A model generated the notes under the pieces. The model saw only the letters and a list, made by a program, of their open reading frames with translations. It did not search any database and was not told the DNA's origin. DNA of 55,806 nucleotides from RGIG3102 sp964525015 (lineage in GTDB: Bacteria > Bacillota > Clostridia > Oscillospirales > Ruminococcaceae): the NCBI GenBank assembly GCA_964525015.1, contig CAZGFY010000012.1:1-55806 (forward strand). Direction: 5' to 3'. This document shows, piece by piece, positions 39,158-48,932 of the stretch (positions are counted from its first letter, which is position 1; every line of letters begins with the position of its first letter). The position numbers and the translations under genes are program-made.

Positions 39158-40720
39158 TCAGTTTATATCAACTAAAAATTCAGTAATTAAAATAATCGCA
39201 CCATAAATCACAACAAAGGAAAATCCAGAAGCTATAAATCTTATAATTAAAGGAAGTGTGAATAAAATCTCTTCTGATATATAAAGTGCCATAACAATAG
39301 CAATAAAAGAATATACACTAGGTAAAAACATTCCTTTTAAAACTGAAAATTTAATTCCAAGCCCTTTAATTGATAGTATAGTTAATAAAAAAATCACTAT
39401 GTAAAAAACACACGATGAGTAAATAAATCCTTTAATATTAATGCTTGGGATACTACAAAAGTAAACTGTTAAACTGCATTTTAAAAAGCTTGCGATAATT
39501 AAAATATAAAACACCTTTTTTTGCTTATCATATGCATGAAGTATTGAATTTAAAGGAAACGAAAATGCTGGAAGAATAATAAATGGTGCAATAAATCTTA
39601 AAAATATAGTTGCAATATCAGTGGCAGCTCCCATATCTGAAAACAAAATCACTATTATTTCATTTGCAAAAAAATAACAAAATACACTTATTGGAATAAC
39701 GCTTGCCCCTGTGAGCTTTAATATTTTATTTATTTGACGGCTCATTTTTTCATTATCATTAGCCAATTTGGTTTTTGTTATTATAGGAAGAGAAGATTGC
39801 CCAATTGCTGAGGATATCGTTGGGATTAAATTTGTTATTGTTAGCGTGTAGCCATTATAAATCCCAAGAAGCCATAAGGGAATATTATCAGCTAGCGATA
39901 AATCAAACATTGAATAGTAAAAAATATATTCAGAATCTGATATCTCCTCTAATATTTTTAGCCCCACAATATTATCAAAAAAACCTGCTGCTGAAACAAT
40001 TAATGCTGAAAAAGCTATCGGCATTGCTAAAGTGAAAACTCCTTTTTCTGTTATATTAATTTTGCTTACTATTTCCCCCATCGAATTATACTTAAAGTTA
40101 TTTTCTAGATAAATTTTACAAATCCATCCCGATACACTTATAGTCAGCAAGGTTAAAATAAGCTGTATATCTCCTAAATTTTCATCAAAATACATCCCTG
40201 CTATTATAACTGAGGAAAGTCCGATAACTAATTTAACTCCGCTTTCTAAAATTCCAGCCTTAGCTGTTATTATCATATTTAATCTGCCTTGATTAAGCCC
40301 TTTATAAATTGCCTCACTAGTTGCAAAAAACAAATTTGGAAGTAGCACTATAAGACCTATAAATCTTGCTAAATTATCATCATCTTTAGTGTAGAAATAC
40401 CCTGTTATAATAATTATTACTGCCATTATAATAGCAAGTGGCATAAACACACGGTTAGCCTTATTTTTGAGTGCTAAAACAGCACCTTCTCCTTTTTGAT
40501 GTATCTCAGCTGTTATTTTAGAGATACTTGGAACTATTCCTGCTACGCAAAACGCATAAAATGGCATAAAAATTGAAAATACTGCTGTAAAAGCCCCCAT
40601 TGTTTCAGGACCTAGTATCCTTGTAAGTGGAATTTTATACGCAGCACTTAATATCTTAACAATAACAGCCGAAGCCGCTAACACCAAAGTTCCTCTAACT
40701 AAAACCTTTTCGTTGCTCAT
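39158..40720 (-). CDS. spoVB: SpoVB-like MOP flippase
   Basis: 520 residues, about 14 transmembrane helices, MOP superfamily. The N terminus VRGTLVLAASAVIVKILSAAYKIPLTRILGPETMG is the SpoVB/YtgP pattern. SpoVB acts in peptidoglycan precursor transport for spore cortex; related members (Amj, MurJ, YtgP) flip lipid II, so the exact substrate is open. The start is taken at the ATG at 40720 because the family begins at this point. Position before mazG supports the spoVB name. Confidence 0.87.
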   Translation of the reverse strand: MSNEKVLVRGTLVLAASAVIVKILSAAYKIPLTRILGPETMGAFTAVFSIFMPFYAFCVAGIVPSISKITAEIHQKGEGAVLALKNKANRVFMPLAIIMAVIIIITGYFYTKDDDNLARFIGLIVLLPNLFFATSEAIYKGLNQGRLNMIITAKAGILESGVKLVIGLSSVIIAGMYFDENLGDIQLILTLLTISVSGWICKIYLENNFKYNSMGEIVSKINITEKGVFTLAMPIAFSALIVSAAGFFDNIVGLKILEEISDSEYIFYYSMFDLSLADNIPLWLLGIYNGYTLTITNLIPTISSAIGQSSLPIITKTKLANDNEKMSRQINKILKLTGASVIPISVFCYFFANEIIVILFSDMGAATDIATIFLRFIAPFIILPAFSFPLNSILHAYDKQKKVFYILIIASFLKCSLTVYFCSIPSINIKGFIYSSCVFYIVIFLLTILSIKGLGIKFSVLKGMFLPSVYSFIAIVMALYISEEILFTLPLIIRFIASGFSFVVIYGAIILITEFLVDIN

Positions 40721-40790
40721 AACTCTTTCCATCCTTTTTTAGACTTCAATTATATGTATATTAAAAAAATTCCTAGATTAGTATAAATAA

Positions 40791-40823
40791 AAAATGTAGT
40801 AAGTTTTAAGCTCACTACATTTT
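40791..40823 (-). terminator. Terminator after the zinc-ribbon gene
   Basis: AAAATGTAGT (40791-40800) and ACTACATTTT (40814-40823) perfect 10-bp arms, U-rich on the minus strand, 10 bases past the stop at 40833. Confidence 0.75.
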
Positions 40824-40832
40824 AAATAAAAT

Positions 40833-41207
40833 TTACTCCCCTTGCTTTGTGCCACAAGATTTGCAGAATTTATCTCCATCTGCTAGTGGTGCATTACAAG
40901 AAGTGCAAGTTGGAACTGCTTTAACTTCTACAACTTCATTATTAACTGTTTCTTTTGTATTGTTAAGTTCTGTTTCAATTGCAACAATTCTTTGGATGTA
41001 TTCATTTACAAGTTCAGGATTTTCTTCTCCTGTTTTATATAGAGTATACACTAATACCCCTAGCTGTTTTTGTGCTTTAGCTAAATCATTTTCTAAAGAA
41101 ATTTCATTAACTTTCTTTTTGCCTAAATCAAAAGCCTCATTTGCCTTTTTGCTTGCAGTATCTGCTAATTTTGCAGATGCATCTTTTAAATCATCTAAAA
41201 AACTCAT
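40833..41207 (-). CDS. Helical protein with C-terminal zinc ribbon
   Basis: 124 residues. The N-terminal two thirds are amphipathic helix/coiled coil (MSFLDDLKDASAKLADTASKK, then AKAQKQLGVLVYTLYKTGEE). The last 25 residues are a zinc ribbon, CTSCNAPLADGDKFCKSCGTK. Such small proteins are frequent in Clostridia and of unknown role. The start is the ATG at 41207, 6 bases after AAAGGA. It follows the nucleoside kinase by 25 bases. Confidence 0.75.
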   Translation of the reverse strand: MSFLDDLKDASAKLADTASKKANEAFDLGKKKVNEISLENDLAKAQKQLGVLVYTLYKTGEENPELVNEYIQRIVAIETELNNTKETVNNEVVEVKAVPTCTSCNAPLADGDKFCKSCGTKQGE

Positions 41208-41232
41208 AATAATTCCTTTCACTTTCTTATAT

Positions 41233-42153
41233 TTATCCGTAAAATTCCATTAGCATAGAATCCTTTGGTATATATTCTAAAGGCATTGGCTCAAGAATCT
41301 CTAACACCTTTAAAATTTCCATCATTTTATTATCCCCCTCTTTTATTAAATTATCTTTTAATTCATTAACAACGTGGGTAATAATTAAAATTTCGTAGCT
41401 AAATGCAGTATCTAGAAGTAAATCTGCATTAGGTTTATAAATTTTTATATATTTATCTTCCCCTTGGCATACAGCATCCCACATTCCGATTGTTTTTTTA
41501 TACGAATGTCCACGATGATTATAATCTCGTATCATCCTTCTTAATAAGCGAATATCCCTTGTTGGAAGTATTCTTTGGCCTTGATTTGAATACTCTTCAC
41601 GAAGACCTGCATATATAGTGAAGGTTTTATTTCGTGGTAGCATATTTAATAAAGCTGGGTTTAATGCGTGTATACCCTCAATTATTAAAAACCCTCCATC
41701 TAAATCAACAAGAGTGTGATTATCTTTTCTTGTTTCGGTTTTAAAATCATAAACTGGGAAATGCGCCTTATCATTTTTTAATATCTCTTCAAGGCAGGAT
41801 TTAAAAACTGATAATTCTAAAGCCGTAACATTTTCATAATCCTTACTTCCATCAGCAAGGCGTGGATAATCATTTATATTTTTATAAAAGTTATCAAGAG
41901 ATATAACCTGCGCCTTTTTTCCTTTAGCTAAAAGGCTTTCTTTTATTTTAATTGCCGTTGTGGTTTTTCCTGAAGCTGAGGGTCCTGTTATTAAAATAAT
42001 TGGTTTATTTTCAAAAATTATATCTTTTGCCGCTGCATCAATTCTTGATTCATACTCGTGTTCGCATTTCATAACAAAAGATTTTTCTGATATTCCTGCT
42101 GTATTAATTAGTGATAGTTCAACTAATCTTTTTGGTATCCATAGTGCTGCCAT
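41233..42153 (-). CDS. Uridine kinase-like nucleoside kinase
   Basis: 306 residues, P-loop kinase of the uridine kinase/phosphoribulokinase family. Walker A GPSASGKTT is at 57-65, followed by VISLDNFYKN, the FPVYDFKTETR segment and LIIEGIHALNP. The first 50 residues precede the kinase domain and might be the rest of the N-terminal TGS-like part of the clostridial nucleoside kinases (usually over 500 residues), so this is a shortened form. GAGGTG lies 7 bases before the ATG, and the gene overlaps the end of hemZ by 31 bases. Confidence 0.82.
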   Translation of the reverse strand: MAALWIPKRLVELSLINTAGISEKSFVMKCEHEYESRIDAAAKDIIFENKPIILITGPSASGKTTTAIKIKESLLAKGKKAQVISLDNFYKNINDYPRLADGSKDYENVTALELSVFKSCLEEILKNDKAHFPVYDFKTETRKDNHTLVDLDGGFLIIEGIHALNPALLNMLPRNKTFTIYAGLREEYSNQGQRILPTRDIRLLRRMIRDYNHRGHSYKKTIGMWDAVCQGEDKYIKIYKPNADLLLDTAFSYEILIITHVVNELKDNLIKEGDNKMMEILKVLEILEPMPLEYIPKDSMLMEFYG

Positions 42154-43574
42154 AAATTAAACACCTCATCTTTCCTATTTAATATAGTGCTAAAATCATT
42201 AACATATTCGCTTGGATATTTATAATTGTAAACTCTTTTTATCCCTTCATTTGCAAGTATTAATTTTGAAACTGCCCCAGCTCCACAGGAAATAATATTC
42301 CCCACTTCTTCCATCATGTATATATTATAGTAGCTAAAAAGACCCTTTTTAGTGTAGCCGACATTTTCTAAATTCCCAACGGTCGACTTTTGCCTATACA
42401 TATAATATGGCTGATATTCAAAAGATTTTAATATATCTGTCTTTTTTAGCATTGTAGAAATATCATTTTCTTCATTATATCCGATATTTTTCATAACCAA
42501 ATTAGATGCTCTTTTTAGAGTTAGGCTATGCACTGTTATATTATCAGCGCCTAAATCAATACAGCCTTTTAAAGAGTTTTCAAATCCGTTTATATCATCA
42601 CCCGGAAGTCCAGCTATTAAATCCATATTAATGCTTTTAAATCCAATTTCCTTTGCCATTTTAACGCAGTTTAAAAAATCTTTATGCGTGTGATTTCTGC
42701 CTATATTTTTTAAAACATCATCACTAAATGTTTGTGGGTTAATTGAAATTCTATCTGCCTTATATTTTTTAATTATAGCTAGTTTTTCATAATCTGTGCA
42801 ATCAGCTCTTCCAGCCTCAACAGTATATTCTTCTAAATTATCAATGTCAAAATTCTCAGCAATAGTCTGCATTATTTTTTCAAGTTGTAGTGCAGTTATT
42901 GCCGTTGGAGTTCCTCCGCCGATGTATATTGTTTTTAAATTTAATCCCTGCTCTTTTGCTTTTTTAGCAGTATAAATTAATTCTTCACATAGTTTATTAG
43001 AGTAATCTTCCATCAGCTTTTTAGAGTTTTTAGTTGTAGTTGAAACAAATGAGCAGTAAACACATCTAGACGGGCAAAAGGGAATTGAAATATACAAGCT
43101 GTAATCATCATTTTTAACGTTTTTTATAATTCTTTCTTGCAAATTATATATATGCTCAGTTAAAGCAATTTTTTCATCGCTAACAAAAAATTCATTTTTA
43201 AAAATTTCTTTTGAAGAAGTTAAATCATTAGTTTCGCTTTGTATATTTCTTAATAATCTAACAGGGCGAACGCCCGTTAAAAGCCCCCAAGGCAGGGTTT
43301 TATTATAAATCCTACAAAAGCTATCATATAAAAATGAGCAAATATTTAAATTATCATCATTTTTATTGTTTTTTGCTTTTAAAAATTTATAATAAGATTT
43401 TTTATCGGCTTTTATAAAAACAAAAATCTTCTTATTGTTTTTTCTTATATAAACAAACTCTTGCAAATCTTTTTTATTAACCTTCTTTTTTACCACAAGA
43501 ATATCTTTAACAAACATTCTTAACAACTGCTCGATTTCATAATGTTCATTAAAATTATTTAAAATTATTTGCAT
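42123..43574 (-). CDS. hemZ: Coproporphyrinogen dehydrogenase-like radical SAM protein HemZ
   Basis: 483 residues. An N-terminal domain of about 165 residues is specific to HemZ. The radical SAM core follows with CPSRCVYCSF, YIGGGTPTAI and GLPGDD. In Bacillus HemZ is linked to anaerobic coproporphyrinogen oxidation, though its direct role is uncertain. Downstream of the MBL hydrolase by 2 bases; this order (rel-dtd-MBL-hemZ) is conserved in Clostridia. No other heme genes here apart from hemW. Confidence 0.9.
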   Translation of the reverse strand: MQIILNNFNEHYEIEQLLRMFVKDILVVKKKVNKKDLQEFVYIRKNNKKIFVFIKADKKSYYKFLKAKNNKNDDNLNICSFLYDSFCRIYNKTLPWGLLTGVRPVRLLRNIQSETNDLTSSKEIFKNEFFVSDEKIALTEHIYNLQERIIKNVKNDDYSLYISIPFCPSRCVYCSFVSTTTKNSKKLMEDYSNKLCEELIYTAKKAKEQGLNLKTIYIGGGTPTAITALQLEKIMQTIAENFDIDNLEEYTVEAGRADCTDYEKLAIIKKYKADRISINPQTFSDDVLKNIGRNHTHKDFLNCVKMAKEIGFKSINMDLIAGLPGDDINGFENSLKGCIDLGADNITVHSLTLKRASNLVMKNIGYNEENDISTMLKKTDILKSFEYQPYYMYRQKSTVGNLENVGYTKKGLFSYYNIYMMEEVGNIISCGAGAVSKLILANEGIKRVYNYKYPSEYVNDFSTILNRKDEVFNLWQHYGYQKD

Positions 43575-43576
43575 TA

Positions 43577-44167
43577 TTACATTACTCTTATTATAGTTTT
43601 CAAATATGGATTTTCTGATTTTTCAATTTTTAAAGTTGAAAAATGGCTGTGTCCTGGGATAACCTTACAATTTTCATCAACATTATCGATTATCTTTTTA
43701 AGTGATTCTATCATTGTATCATAATCACTGCCTGGTAAATCTGTTCGCCCGATAGTGCCAGCGAATAAAGTGTCGCCTGAGAACATATAATCCTCCACTA
43801 TAATGCAAACGCACCCTGGCGTATGCCCTGGGGTTTTTAAAATATTAAAATCCATCTTACCTATACTAAACACTTCATTTTGATAATCGATAGTCCCCTC
43901 GATATCAAATTGCAAAACATCTTCTTTTGAAAGATAAATTTCAGCGTTTGGAAATTCTTTTTTAACATCATTTAGCGACTCAACATGGTCGTGATGTCCG
44001 TGAGTTAAAAATACAGCCTTTAATTCAACACCCTCATTTTCAAGTGCCTCTTTTATTTTCTCTATTGGCATAGAGCAATCTATTAAAACAGCGCTATCCT
44101 TTTCATCGCTTAGTAAAAAGCAGTTTGTATAATATGGCGCTTTGCCGTGCATATGATAAACTTTCAT
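43577..44167 (-). CDS. MBL-fold hydrolase (YqgX/glyoxalase II-like)
   Basis: 196 residues, metallo-beta-lactamase fold with all metal ligands: HGHHDHV (HxHxDH), the GHTPGCV histidine, the FSGDTLF aspartate and a late PGHSHFS. It resembles YqgX-type proteins, which act on glyoxalase II-like thioesters or other small substrates; the true substrate is not known. GAAAGGAATGATA lies upstream of the ATG. Member of the rel-to-kinase gene string. Confidence 0.87.
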   Translation of the reverse strand: MKVYHMHGKAPYYTNCFLLSDEKDSAVLIDCSMPIEKIKEALENEGVELKAVFLTHGHHDHVESLNDVKKEFPNAEIYLSKEDVLQFDIEGTIDYQNEVFSIGKMDFNILKTPGHTPGCVCIIVEDYMFSGDTLFAGTIGRTDLPGSDYDTMIESLKKIIDNVDENCKVIPGHSHFSTLKIEKSENPYLKTIIRVM

Positions 44168-44221
44168 ATTTTATCATTCCTTTCTTAATTCCTTGTGCAT
44201 TTTTCTATATTTTAATTTGTA

Positions 44222-44683
44222 TTAAGCTTTGGTTTTCCATTCGTCGGTATCGATAATTATTGTAACTGGTCCATCATTGGTTAAATTAATTTTCATATCA
44301 GCCCCAAATTCACCATTTATAACATTTTTAAATCCGATTTCTTTTATCTCGCTTAAAAATTTCTCATAAATACTTTTAGACATATCAGGATGGCCTGCTT
44401 TTATAAAAGATGGACGTCTGCCTTTTTTTGTATCTGCAAAAAGGGTAAACTGTGAAACTATCATTATTTCAAGCCCAAGTTCAATTGCACTTAAATTCAT
44501 CTTGCCATTTTCATCTTCAAAAATTCTTAGTTCGCTTATTTTTTGAGCAAGCTTTAAGGTGTCTTCTTTCACATCTTCATTCGACACCCCAAAAAGCACA
44601 ACCAAGCCTTTTTGCATTTCATACTTATCTTTATTATTAATAGTTATATTAGCATCGCTAACTCTTTGCACTACCGCCCTCAT
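44222..44683 (-). CDS. dtd: D-aminoacyl-tRNA deacylase
   Basis: Removes D-amino acids (and glycine from mischarged tRNA-Ala) from tRNA. 153 residues, full length: MRAVVQRVSDANITI, SQFTLFADTKKGRRPSF and the cross-subunit Gly-cisPro motif NDGPVTI. Lies 20 bases after rel, as commonly in Firmicutes. Confidence 0.95.
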   Translation of the reverse strand: MRAVVQRVSDANITINNKDKYEMQKGLVVLFGVSNEDVKEDTLKLAQKISELRIFEDENGKMNLSAIELGLEIMIVSQFTLFADTKKGRRPSFIKAGHPDMSKSIYEKFLSEIKEIGFKNVINGEFGADMKINLTNDGPVTIIIDTDEWKTKA

Positions 44684-44703
44684 TAATTAAAATCCTTCCT
44701 AAA

Positions 44704-46857
44704 TTATCCCCTAGTAATCGAAACAATAAATTTATTTTTCTTTAATTTTGAAATTATATTATCTAAATGTTCACTACTATTAACGTTTATGGTTATATTC
44801 ATACTAACTCTTTTATCTGGAGTTTGGCGAGCATTTAAAGCCACCACTGGCACACGCATACTATTTAATGCATTATTCACCTGAGTAAAGCTATCGCCTG
44901 AATCTAGTGCAGTTATATCAATAGTAGCCTTAAAATCTTCTTTAATATTATCAGCCCAGTATGCATTCATCCAGCGATTTCTATTTTCTTCATCTTTTAA
45001 TCCGTGCTCAACGTTTATGCAGGATTTTTTATGCACCGAAACGCCAAATCCTCTTGTTACAAATCCAATAATATCATCGCCAGGAAGTGGATTACAGCAT
45101 TTTGAAAACTTAATTAAACAGTTGTCTAATCCTTCCACAATAACCCCGTTTACAGCCTTTGGTTTTTTATTAAGTACTGGTTTTATAATAACTGGCTCTT
45201 GTGCTTTAAGGATTTTTTGATACTCTTCTTTCGCTTTAAATATAACGCTTGAAAGCTGAACTCCGCCATATCCAATAGCTGCAAAAAGCTCTTCGGTTGT
45301 GTGGAATTTCTGCCTTTTTGCAACATCTAGTGCAAAATCTGGGTATTGTGCATCAGAGATATTAATTAAATTTCTGCGAAGTTCTTTATCAAAGGCGTTT
45401 TTACCTTCTATAATATTCTCTTCTTTTTTCTCTTTTTTAAACCAAGAACGGATTTTGCTTTTCGCTTCCGAAGTGGTAACTATTTTTAGCCAGTCGCGTG
45501 ATGGTCCTTTATCTTTTGCCCCTGTTATAACTTCTATAATTTCACCAGTTGTAACAACATAGTCTATCGAAACTATTCTTCCATTAACCTTTGCCCCTGT
45601 CATACGGCTGCCTACCGCTGAGTGAATTGCATAAGCAAAATCAATAACAGTAGCTCCACTTGGAAGTGATATAACATCGCCTTTTGGAGTAAAAACATAA
45701 ACGTCTTCTGGTGCTAAATCGCTTTTTATAGTATCAAGGATTTCCATATCATCATCGCTATCCTGCTGAGTTTCTAATAGCTGACGCACCCAAGCCACCT
45801 TTTCTTCCATCTGGTCTTGGCCTTTAATGCCTTGCTTATATTTCCAGTGAGCTGCGATACCATATTCTGCAATATAATGCATATCCCAAGTTCGAATTTG
45901 GATTTCAAAAGGAATTCCATCTCTTCCTATAACACTAGTGTGTAGTGATTGATACATATTTAGTTTTGGAGAAGAGATATAATCTTTAAATCTTGATGGA
46001 ATTGGCCTAAACATATCGTGCACAAGCATTAAAGCATTATAACATTCCATAACGCTGTTTAATATTATCCTAACAGCATATATATCATATATTTCTCCTA
46101 TATCCCTATTTTGTACATACACTTTTCTATAAACGCCGTATGTACTTTTCACCCTACCTAAAACAGTGGCATCTTTTACTTCAAATTCATCCAGCCTATT
46201 TTTAACATTGCTAACGATTTTTGAAACAAACTCTTCAGGGTCTTTTGTGCTTCTAATTTCATCTTCAATTTCTTTATATCCAATAGGGTCTAGAATTCTA
46301 AGTGAAATATCTTGAAGTTCATCCTTAATATTACTCATACCTAGCCTTTGAGCAATAGGCGAGTATATTTCCATAACTTCAAGCGCCTTATCTCTTTGCT
46401 TTTGAGGTTTCCAGCCACTTGCTGTTCGCATATTGTGTAATCTATCGCAAAGTTTTATAATCATAACTCTTATATCTTTGCTCATAGCCAGTAGCATTTT
46501 TCTTAAATTTTCCGCTTGTTGTTGCTCCATACTTGAAAAGGTGATTTTACCAAGCTTTGTAACTCCGTCAACTAGCATAGCTGTTTCTTTATTAAATTCT
46601 TTTTCAATTTCTTCTAAAGAAATATCTGTATCTTCAACTATATCATGTAAAAGTCCCGCTACAATTGAAACAGAATCCATTCCTAAATCAGCTAATATTC
46701 CGGCTACAGCTATTGGATGCTCAATATATGCTTCACCTGTTTTTCTAAATTGACCCTCGTGCATAGTATTTGCTAAATTATAAGCTTTATCTATAAGTTC
46801 AAACTCATATTGTTTGCCTGATTCTTCTAGTATTCTCACAAGTTCTTGATATTTCAT
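44704..46857 (-). CDS. rel: Bifunctional (p)ppGpp synthetase/hydrolase Rel
   Basis: Long RSH enzyme of the stringent response, 717 residues. The HD hydrolase domain has HPIAVAGILADLGMD and LLHDIVEDT and looks intact. The synthetase domain contains GRVKSTYGVYRK and YDIYAVRI. The TGS domain (VYVFTPKGDVISLPSGATVIDFAYAIH), a zinc-finger segment with SKCCNPLPGDDIIGF and a C-terminal ACT domain follow. Thus both making and breaking of the alarmone are expected. Preceded 27 bases upstream by recJ; the apt gene that usually lies between is missing. Confidence 0.96.
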   Translation of the reverse strand: MKYQELVRILEESGKQYEFELIDKAYNLANTMHEGQFRKTGEAYIEHPIAVAGILADLGMDSVSIVAGLLHDIVEDTDISLEEIEKEFNKETAMLVDGVTKLGKITFSSMEQQQAENLRKMLLAMSKDIRVMIIKLCDRLHNMRTASGWKPQKQRDKALEVMEIYSPIAQRLGMSNIKDELQDISLRILDPIGYKEIEDEIRSTKDPEEFVSKIVSNVKNRLDEFEVKDATVLGRVKSTYGVYRKVYVQNRDIGEIYDIYAVRIILNSVMECYNALMLVHDMFRPIPSRFKDYISSPKLNMYQSLHTSVIGRDGIPFEIQIRTWDMHYIAEYGIAAHWKYKQGIKGQDQMEEKVAWVRQLLETQQDSDDDMEILDTIKSDLAPEDVYVFTPKGDVISLPSGATVIDFAYAIHSAVGSRMTGAKVNGRIVSIDYVVTTGEIIEVITGAKDKGPSRDWLKIVTTSEAKSKIRSWFKKEKKEENIIEGKNAFDKELRRNLINISDAQYPDFALDVAKRQKFHTTEELFAAIGYGGVQLSSVIFKAKEEYQKILKAQEPVIIKPVLNKKPKAVNGVIVEGLDNCLIKFSKCCNPLPGDDIIGFVTRGFGVSVHKKSCINVEHGLKDEENRNRWMNAYWADNIKEDFKATIDITALDSGDSFTQVNNALNSMRVPVVALNARQTPDKRVSMNITINVNSSEHLDNIISKLKKNKFIVSITRG

Positions 46858-46884
46858 AACAACACCTTCTCCCTTTAATTATTT

Positions 46885-48915
46885 CTAATTTAAGCTTTTT
46901 AAAATATGGCTTTCCATTAAATCAACCTTATTTTGAGTTGGCACTATCTTATAATAGTTTTCGCTCATATTAAGGCTAACTTCTATTAATTTAAAATCTA
47001 ATAATACATCTAAAATTATCTGGATTTTTGCACTATCGATATCTAAAAATTTAACAAACAATGGTCTTAAATCATCATTTTTGACCTTATTTGTTTGAAT
47101 ATATCTATATATTTTAACAACCTCTTCCCTAGTTGGCATTAATTTATCTTTTTGCTCTTTATTTAAATATATTTTATTTTTAAAAACTTTATATAAATCA
47201 AAGCTATCAACTATTTCATTTGGCATTTTACTCGGCTGAATATCCTTAATCTTCGTAGACACCATATCTCCATTTGCCCCTTGATAAATTGAAAGCATAA
47301 AAGATACATCAACTAAATCTCCATTATTATATGGAAAATCTGCTAAAGCTTTATTAAAGAAAATCCCTTGAAGTGTTAGATTATCTTTTTTTAATCTTAC
47401 CATTGTATGTTTGCCATCTTTAATTGGTGAAACAGAGGTAATTCCAACATTTTGAATTGAGAATACTGGAGTTTCATTTCCTGCACCAAAAGGCGCTAGA
47501 TAATCCATCTCTGCAACTGAATTCACATTAATTTCATCGAGTTCTAAAATGCAATCTATTTTAAGTGGCTGTGTTTTTGCAAGCTCTTGATTATTATTTG
47601 CATATTCATTTATCGCTTTTTTAAACACTTCTAAGTTTTCTTCTAAAACGCTAACTCCTGCGGCAAGCTCATGCCCACCAAAACTTAAAAGATATTCTGA
47701 GCAAGCAAGTAGTGCTCCGTGCAAACTAAATGAAGAAATACTTCTACCGCTACCTTTGTATTCATTTTCGTTTTTAGCAAGAACTATTGCTGGCTTTCCA
47801 TATTTCTCAACTAATTTTGAGGCAACTATTCCGATAACGCCTGGGTGATAGCTTTCATTGTAAACTACTAAAACCCTTTCATCTATTAAACTTTTATCTA
47901 AAGAAATTTCATTTATTATCTGTTCTGCTATCTTGTTTTGAGTTTCCTGTCTTTTTAAATTTTCGCTTTCAATTTCTTTTGCTATTTCATCCGCTGCATC
48001 TTCATCATCTTCTAAAAGAAGTTCTAGAGCAAGTGTTGCATCACTCATTCTACCAGAGGCGTTAATTCTTGGTGCTATTGTGAATGCGATAGTTTCGCTT
48101 GTTATTTGATTTATATTATACCCATAAGATTTTAATAAGCTTAAAAAGCCTTGCCTTGGATTTTGATTTAATATTTTTAGCCCTTCTTTTACAATAACTC
48201 TATTTTCGCCCTCAAGTTTCATTAAATCTGCAACCGTTCCAACGCAAACTAAATCTGCAAAAAACTCAAGCATATCTTCTGGCTGTGCATACTCTAAAGC
48301 GCAAACTAATTTAAACGCAACCCCAACGCCTGCTAAGGTTTTTGCTGGGCTTTCATCATCTTTTCTTAAAGGGTCAACGATTGCATATGCATTTGGCAAG
48401 GTTTCTTTTGGAAGATGGTGATCGGTTATAATTATATCAAGCCCAATTTCATTAGCATACTCAACCTCGCTTATAGCACTAATTCCATTATCCACCGTTA
48501 CCACTAAGGATACACCCTTATCCTTTAATGCTTTTAAAACAGCTTTATTCATTCCATAGCCTTCTTTTTCTCGGTTTGGAATTTTATAAAAAACATTCGC
48601 CCCTTGGCTTTCAAGATAGGAAAATAAAACTGCAGTAGCGCATACTCCATCCACGTCATAATCCCCATACACCACAATTTTTTCATCCTCTTCTATTGCT
48701 TTGTGTATTCTAAAAACAGCCTTATCCATATCTTTTATAAGGAAAGGGTCTGATAATTCTTGATTATGAAAAAAACGTTTATTTGCCTCATCTTTTGTTT
48801 TTATTCCTTTTGAAGCTAGAATTTTTGCAAGCAAAGTATTTATTTGTAAATCATTTTTTAAATTTTCGACATCGCTTTTATCAATATCTTTTGAGAGCCA
48901 TTTTCTATAAATCAT
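46885..48915 (-). CDS. recJ: Single-stranded-DNA exonuclease RecJ
   Basis: 5'-3' exonuclease in recombination and mismatch repair. 676 residues. DHH motifs: YGDYDVDGVCATAVL, VTVDNGIS and ITDHHLPKE. The DHHA1 region has SFGGHELAAGVSV; the OB-fold and a C-terminal Firmicute-specific part follow. GAAAATAG is a weak ribosome site; the gene is 17 bases after the FAD oxidoreductase, so coupling is likely. Confidence 0.94.
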   Translation of the reverse strand: MIYRKWLSKDIDKSDVENLKNDLQINTLLAKILASKGIKTKDEANKRFFHNQELSDPFLIKDMDKAVFRIHKAIEEDEKIVVYGDYDVDGVCATAVLFSYLESQGANVFYKIPNREKEGYGMNKAVLKALKDKGVSLVVTVDNGISAISEVEYANEIGLDIIITDHHLPKETLPNAYAIVDPLRKDDESPAKTLAGVGVAFKLVCALEYAQPEDMLEFFADLVCVGTVADLMKLEGENRVIVKEGLKILNQNPRQGFLSLLKSYGYNINQITSETIAFTIAPRINASGRMSDATLALELLLEDDEDAADEIAKEIESENLKRQETQNKIAEQIINEISLDKSLIDERVLVVYNESYHPGVIGIVASKLVEKYGKPAIVLAKNENEYKGSGRSISSFSLHGALLACSEYLLSFGGHELAAGVSVLEENLEVFKKAINEYANNNQELAKTQPLKIDCILELDEINVNSVAEMDYLAPFGAGNETPVFSIQNVGITSVSPIKDGKHTMVRLKKDNLTLQGIFFNKALADFPYNNGDLVDVSFMLSIYQGANGDMVSTKIKDIQPSKMPNEIVDSFDLYKVFKNKIYLNKEQKDKLMPTREEVVKIYRYIQTNKVKNDDLRPLFVKFLDIDSAKIQIILDVLLDFKLIEVSLNMSENYYKIVPTQNKVDLMESHILKSLN

Positions 48916-48932
48916 TTAAAAATCCTATTTTC